Source: Plecoglossus altivelis (taxonomy: Eukaryota > Chordata > Actinopteri > Osmeriformes > Plecoglossidae). From it: a DNA stretch of 64,000 nt. How positions within the stretch are numbered: position 1 is the stretch's first letter; each line of letters opens with the position of its first letter. The stretch spans positions 14,775,576 through 14,839,575 of the forward strand of contig BROE01000022.1 in assembly GCA_036571765.1 (NCBI GenBank). Direction: 5' to 3'. Positions 61,901-64,000 of this stretch are shown piece by piece. The position numbers were made by a program, and so were the translations under genes. The notes under the pieces were generated by a model. It was not told where the DNA came from and made no database searches. It saw only the letters and a program-made list of their open reading frames with translations.

Positions 61901-63763
61901 GAAGCCACTGACAGCACAGTGCTGTCTTCCAGGGTGTTTTGCATGGCCCTTGCCGTGGTCATGAGTTTAGGGGCTAGGAAAGCTGTATGTATCTACCCTC
62001 TCTGGACGGTCTGTTTCCTCCCTCTCACACATACACACATACCTTCCCTCTGGGTGGACAGGAAACAGCCATGCAGACAGGATGTTCTGCTCTCCCTGTC
62101 TATCTAGTGACCCTCACCCCCCCTTCCTCTTCAGATCCATGTCAACAATCCCAACTCTGGCTAATTCTAGTTACCCCTCCTTCATCCCCTCCTGTGGTGG
62201 AGCACCGACCCTCTCTCTCTCTTTTTCATTTCTGTTTCCCGAGGCTGTGTGGAATAATTTAGTAGGTTCTGGAACTTGGGAGTTTGACAGTGGAGGTCCA
62301 GCCTGTGTAGTGTTTGGGGTGAGATGTTGCAGCGATTCAACAGGACAAAGCAAGTTCCTGCTCACACACTTCCTGTGACAGGTCCTGGTTCCGTTTGCTG
62401 TGTGCCAAGGAGGTCACAAGGGTTTTAGGAGAGATTTTGTTTGGAACAGGGCCCAATGGAGGCTTCCCCCTTCTGTGTTGTGTGATGCTGTGTCACAGGG
62501 CAGCAGCCAGTAGAATACACTAGATAACAAAGCAGCTGAGCATAGAAGCAGGGAGTACGTGGTGTGGTATAGTTGTGGTGTGTGTGTGTCTGTGGGGGGC
62601 CAGTTGCCGTGACTAGACTGGGTCAATATGACTGTCAGACCTGTTGAAGTGAAGTTGGTTCTTCTTAGATTTACCTTTTTTTAAAAATGTGAATAGTTGA
62701 ATTGTATACATTTGAAATGCTGATAGGAAAGAACATTCTGCTTCTTTAAAACATTATTTTTAACCAGACTCTTTGTTTTGTGTTTTTCTTTTGTTGTTTT
62801 TTTGTTGGTTTTTTTGCGCCTCGTCCTCCTCTTCTTCACCTCCCAGCAGGACGAATCTCCCGGTGGCTCTCCACCAGGCTCACCGACTGGTTTCCCTGAC
62901 GATGACCCAGATGCCCCCCAGTTCCGCCGGCGTGCCCACACATTCAGTCACCCGCCCGTGAAGAAGAGGATCTCATTCACAGAGGGACAGTCCCAAGGTC
63001 AGGCGGGCCAGACGGGCAAGGCTCCGTTCCGCCGCCAGCAGTCGGTCAACCCCGAGCTACTGCAGAGCAGGTAAAGTCTAACGCGATGCACCGCTTCCTT
63101 TTCCTTCCATGTCACTTCCTCCACCGTCAATTGACGGTGTACCTGTGGTTGTTTTCGATAGGATTCATGTACATGTAGTCGTGTTTTCGAACTTGCATTT
63201 GCAGACTGCTTATTAAATGGAGGTTGAACTAACTTCCGTCCAAAAAACAGAGCATGTGCCTTACCTGTTATCGTTCGGTACTAACTGGAAAATAGTTTGT
63301 AGATCTTTTTTAACCCTTTTATACCTTTTAAAAAATCGAAGCCTTTTAGCTCTTTCAAGAGAAAGGTTTTGATAAATTTATGTAACATTTTACCAGTGTT
63401 TTTACAAACATCACATTCCCATCACAGACATTCTGCAGGTATGTCCCCTCTTTGTGCTCAGAGGGGACGGGCATGACGAGGTTTTACATCTCATTGATTT
63501 TCCCACCTTTTCCTCTTGTACTGCACATTTGTTTGAATCCATTTTGTTTTGCTGGATGTATTTATTTTGTACATCGTGCGGCCATGTTTTTGTGTTTTGG
63601 CCTCGCCCAGCCCTCGGCCGGCCGTGGCGAGAACGCGCAGCATCTCAGAGTCCTCCTCCGAGTACTCCTTCAGCCTCCCCTCCTCCTTCTCCGCCCCCAC
63701 TTTCCTGAAAAGCTTTTACCAAGGGTCCCTGGCCTCCCTGCCAGACAGTGGGACCCTCAAGAG
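49786..63763 (+). CDS. tbc1d4: TBC1D4 (AS160), Rab GTPase-activating protein, N-terminal 700 residues, 13 exons
   Basis: Rab-GAP that holds GLUT4 vesicles inside muscle and fat cells until insulin-activated Akt phosphorylates it and 14-3-3 binds. Exons: 49786-50178, 56212-56340, 56705-56957, 57141-57388, 58305-58394, 58718-58822, 58994-59126, 59640-59731, 59858-59968, 60716-60835, 61116-61166, 62847-63070, 63611-63763; all phases close. PTB-type domain 1 spans about residues 15-175 (YIGWSSLDRRTTLPMLPWLV, VFIFEHKAQCISRF, LTYFAYLIRSQP). PTB-type domain 2 is about residues 338-455 ([49 protein letters not shown]). Akt/14-3-3 sites are RRRHAS at Ser322 and RRRAHTFSHPP at Thr607 (human Thr642). 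The TBC domain lies beyond the right edge. Nearly the whole human N-terminal half aligns; neighbour commd6 as in human 13q22. Confidence 0.97.
52155..52183. repeat. (CACT)n microsatellite
   Basis: Seven ACTC units in tbc1d4 intron 1. Confidence 0.95.
53129..53709. mobile_element. piggyBac-like MITE candidate with TTAA flanks
   Basis: TTAA at 53129-53132 and 53706-53709 bracket ends that read CCTTTGTGCTC and, inverted, CCTTTTTACTT. GGTCAGAATGACCC just inside the left end, and a TTTGACCC further in, recall the (CC)TTGTG...GGGTCA-type elements of fish. The terminal match is imperfect, so this is tentative. Confidence 0.4.
56212..56340 (+). CDS. tbc1d4: tbc1d4 exon 2
   Basis: VPEVISSVRQVSKSSLKDEA, then AFYNSQKYEVLYCGK. 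Phase 0. Confidence 0.97.
56705..56957 (+). CDS. tbc1d4: tbc1d4 exon 3
   Basis: VTVAHKKAPATLIDDCIDKF, then an acidic and Gly-rich linker ending GGGMG plus one base. Confidence 0.95.
57141..57388 (+). CDS. tbc1d4: tbc1d4 exon 4 (RRRHAS site)
   Basis: CILEDSGFGEQQEFRTRCSS, RRRHASAPNHVQPSD and RTMLFQ. An earlier CAG at about 57098 was rejected because it gives a stop in frame. Confidence 0.95.
58305..58394 (+). CDS. tbc1d4: tbc1d4 exon 5 (PTB2)
   Basis: [20 protein letters not shown] and NFKDISSCSQ. Confidence 0.97.
58718..58822 (+). CDS. tbc1d4: tbc1d4 exon 6 (PTB2)
   Basis: [14 protein letters not shown] through [13 protein letters not shown]. Confidence 0.97.
58951..58990. repeat. (TG)n microsatellite abutting a splice acceptor
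   Basis: A pure TG tract ends directly at the CAG acceptor of exon 7, replacing the usual polypyrimidine tract. Confidence 0.95.
58994..59126 (+). CDS. tbc1d4: tbc1d4 exon 7 (PTB2)
   Basis: [15 protein letters not shown], then CEACPMHDLHKLCERIE plus one base. Confidence 0.97.
59640..59731 (+). CDS. tbc1d4: tbc1d4 exon 8
   Basis: GLYPPRAKLAIQKYLSQLTD, then NEQVDIFERVQ. Confidence 0.97.
59858..59968 (+). CDS. tbc1d4: tbc1d4 exon 9
   Basis: KMKPASDQEENELVILHLRQ, then LCGAKQKSHLHIGEAPQ. Confidence 0.97.
60716..60835 (+). CDS. tbc1d4: tbc1d4 exon 10
   Basis: GGRFKLDVLKNKARSSLTSS, then LENIFSR; conserved with human GRFKLDILKNKAKRSLTSS. Confidence 0.96.
61116..61166 (+). CDS. tbc1d4: tbc1d4 exon 11
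   Basis: GANRMRGRLGSMGSFER, near the regulatory phosphosite cluster around human Ser570. Confidence 0.95.
62847..63070 (+). CDS. tbc1d4: tbc1d4 exon 12 (Akt site Thr642 equivalent)
   Basis: Starts QDESPGGSPPGSP and contains FRRRAHTFSHPPVKKR, the main Akt and 14-3-3 site. Acceptor CCCAGCAGG is a tandem NAGNAG site: including or skipping Gln576 gives start 62847 or 62850. Confidence 0.95.
63611..63763 (+). CDS. tbc1d4: tbc1d4 exon 13
   Basis: RTRSISESSSEYSFSLPSSF and FLKSFYQGSLASL, matching the human SFSAPSFLKSFYQNS region. Confidence 0.93.
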
Positions 63764-63971
63764 GTGAGCGGGGGGCCAGACCCCCCCACCCCCCCAACAC
63801 TGCTTTGACCAGAAAACCAGTGGCCAGTAAATCCGTGTCGGTTCGGTGGGGTGGGTGGGAAAGCGCACAAGCGTTCTTCTTCTGTGGGAGGGTAGCAACA
63901 ACCGCAGCTTCTACTGGCTACTCATCCTCTGGCTTCTCTCACTCCTTTCCTTCTCTGTATTGTTACCTCAG

Positions 63972-64000
63972 AAGCTGGAACTCCTTTCTCCCCCCCCTCT
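63972..64000 (+). CDS. tbc1d4: Possible start of tbc1d4 exon 14 (cut by window edge)
   Basis: TTACCTCAG then AAGCTGGAACTCC is acceptor-like and would read R/S, WNSF in phase. Only 29 nt are present and no similarity can be claimed. Confidence 0.25.

Overview
The window is nuclear DNA from a ray-finned (teleost) fish. This is indicated by spliced vertebrate genes with GT-AG introns, many (CA)n and (GA)n microsatellites, short teleost-type DNA transposon relics, and a relic of a fish-expanded very-large interferon-inducible GTPase gene. I cannot name the species.

Four genes are recognisable by protein sequence: lmo7 (minus, 5' half only, about 0-27.8 kb), uchl3 (minus, 29.3-32.4 kb), commd6 (plus, 45.8-48.0 kb) and tbc1d4 (plus, 49.8 kb to the right edge, 5' half only). 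This is the same neighbourhood as human 13q22 (TBC1D4, COMMD6, UCHL3, LMO7), so the block is conserved between fish and mammals. I rebuilt every coding exon by hand from splice sites, and all reading phases close. uchl3 gives 230 residues with the catalytic Gln, Cys, His and Asp at positions 89, 95, 169 and 184. commd6 gives 177 residues. lmo7 gives its first 527 residues, including a complete calponin-homology domain. tbc1d4 gives its first 700 residues, including two phosphotyrosine-binding-type domains and the Akt-type site RRRAHTFS. The TBC (Rab-GAP) domain of tbc1d4 and the PDZ and LIM domains of lmo7 lie outside the window.

Between uchl3 and commd6 lies an interval (32.4-45.8 kb) that interrupts the order known in human. 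It holds a decayed GVIN/VLIG-like GTPase pseudogene (33.4-35.6 kb, minus), a broken RecQ-type helicase fragment (36.3 kb, plus), and a nine-exon gene on the minus strand (38.7-44.0 kb). That gene predicts a 1090-residue protein I do not recognise. It is Ser-, Glu- and Pro-rich, has helical blocks, and ends in a basic amphipathic segment followed by a Cys cluster. It is head-to-head with commd6, about 1.8 kb apart.

The most notable structure is a tandem duplication. The unit from about 38.63 to 45.79 kb (last exon of the unknown gene through to the commd6 5' end) has a second, internally deleted copy at about 36.93-38.40 kb. The deleted copy joins a full-length duplicate of the last coding exon (137 nt, frame and splice acceptor intact) directly to a duplicate of the commd6 upstream region. 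A hairpin transposon has since inserted in one copy, and a retroelement-like tail in the other; each paralogous copy acts as the empty site.

The rest is intron and intergenic sequence with microsatellites, a tRNA-derived SINE head, and several terminal-inverted-repeat elements. A strange stretch at 22.56-23.23 kb contains AT-rich, error-like inverted and direct repeats and is followed by an unrecognised 128-codon ORF. I found no CRISPR array, operon or bacterial system, and none is expected here.
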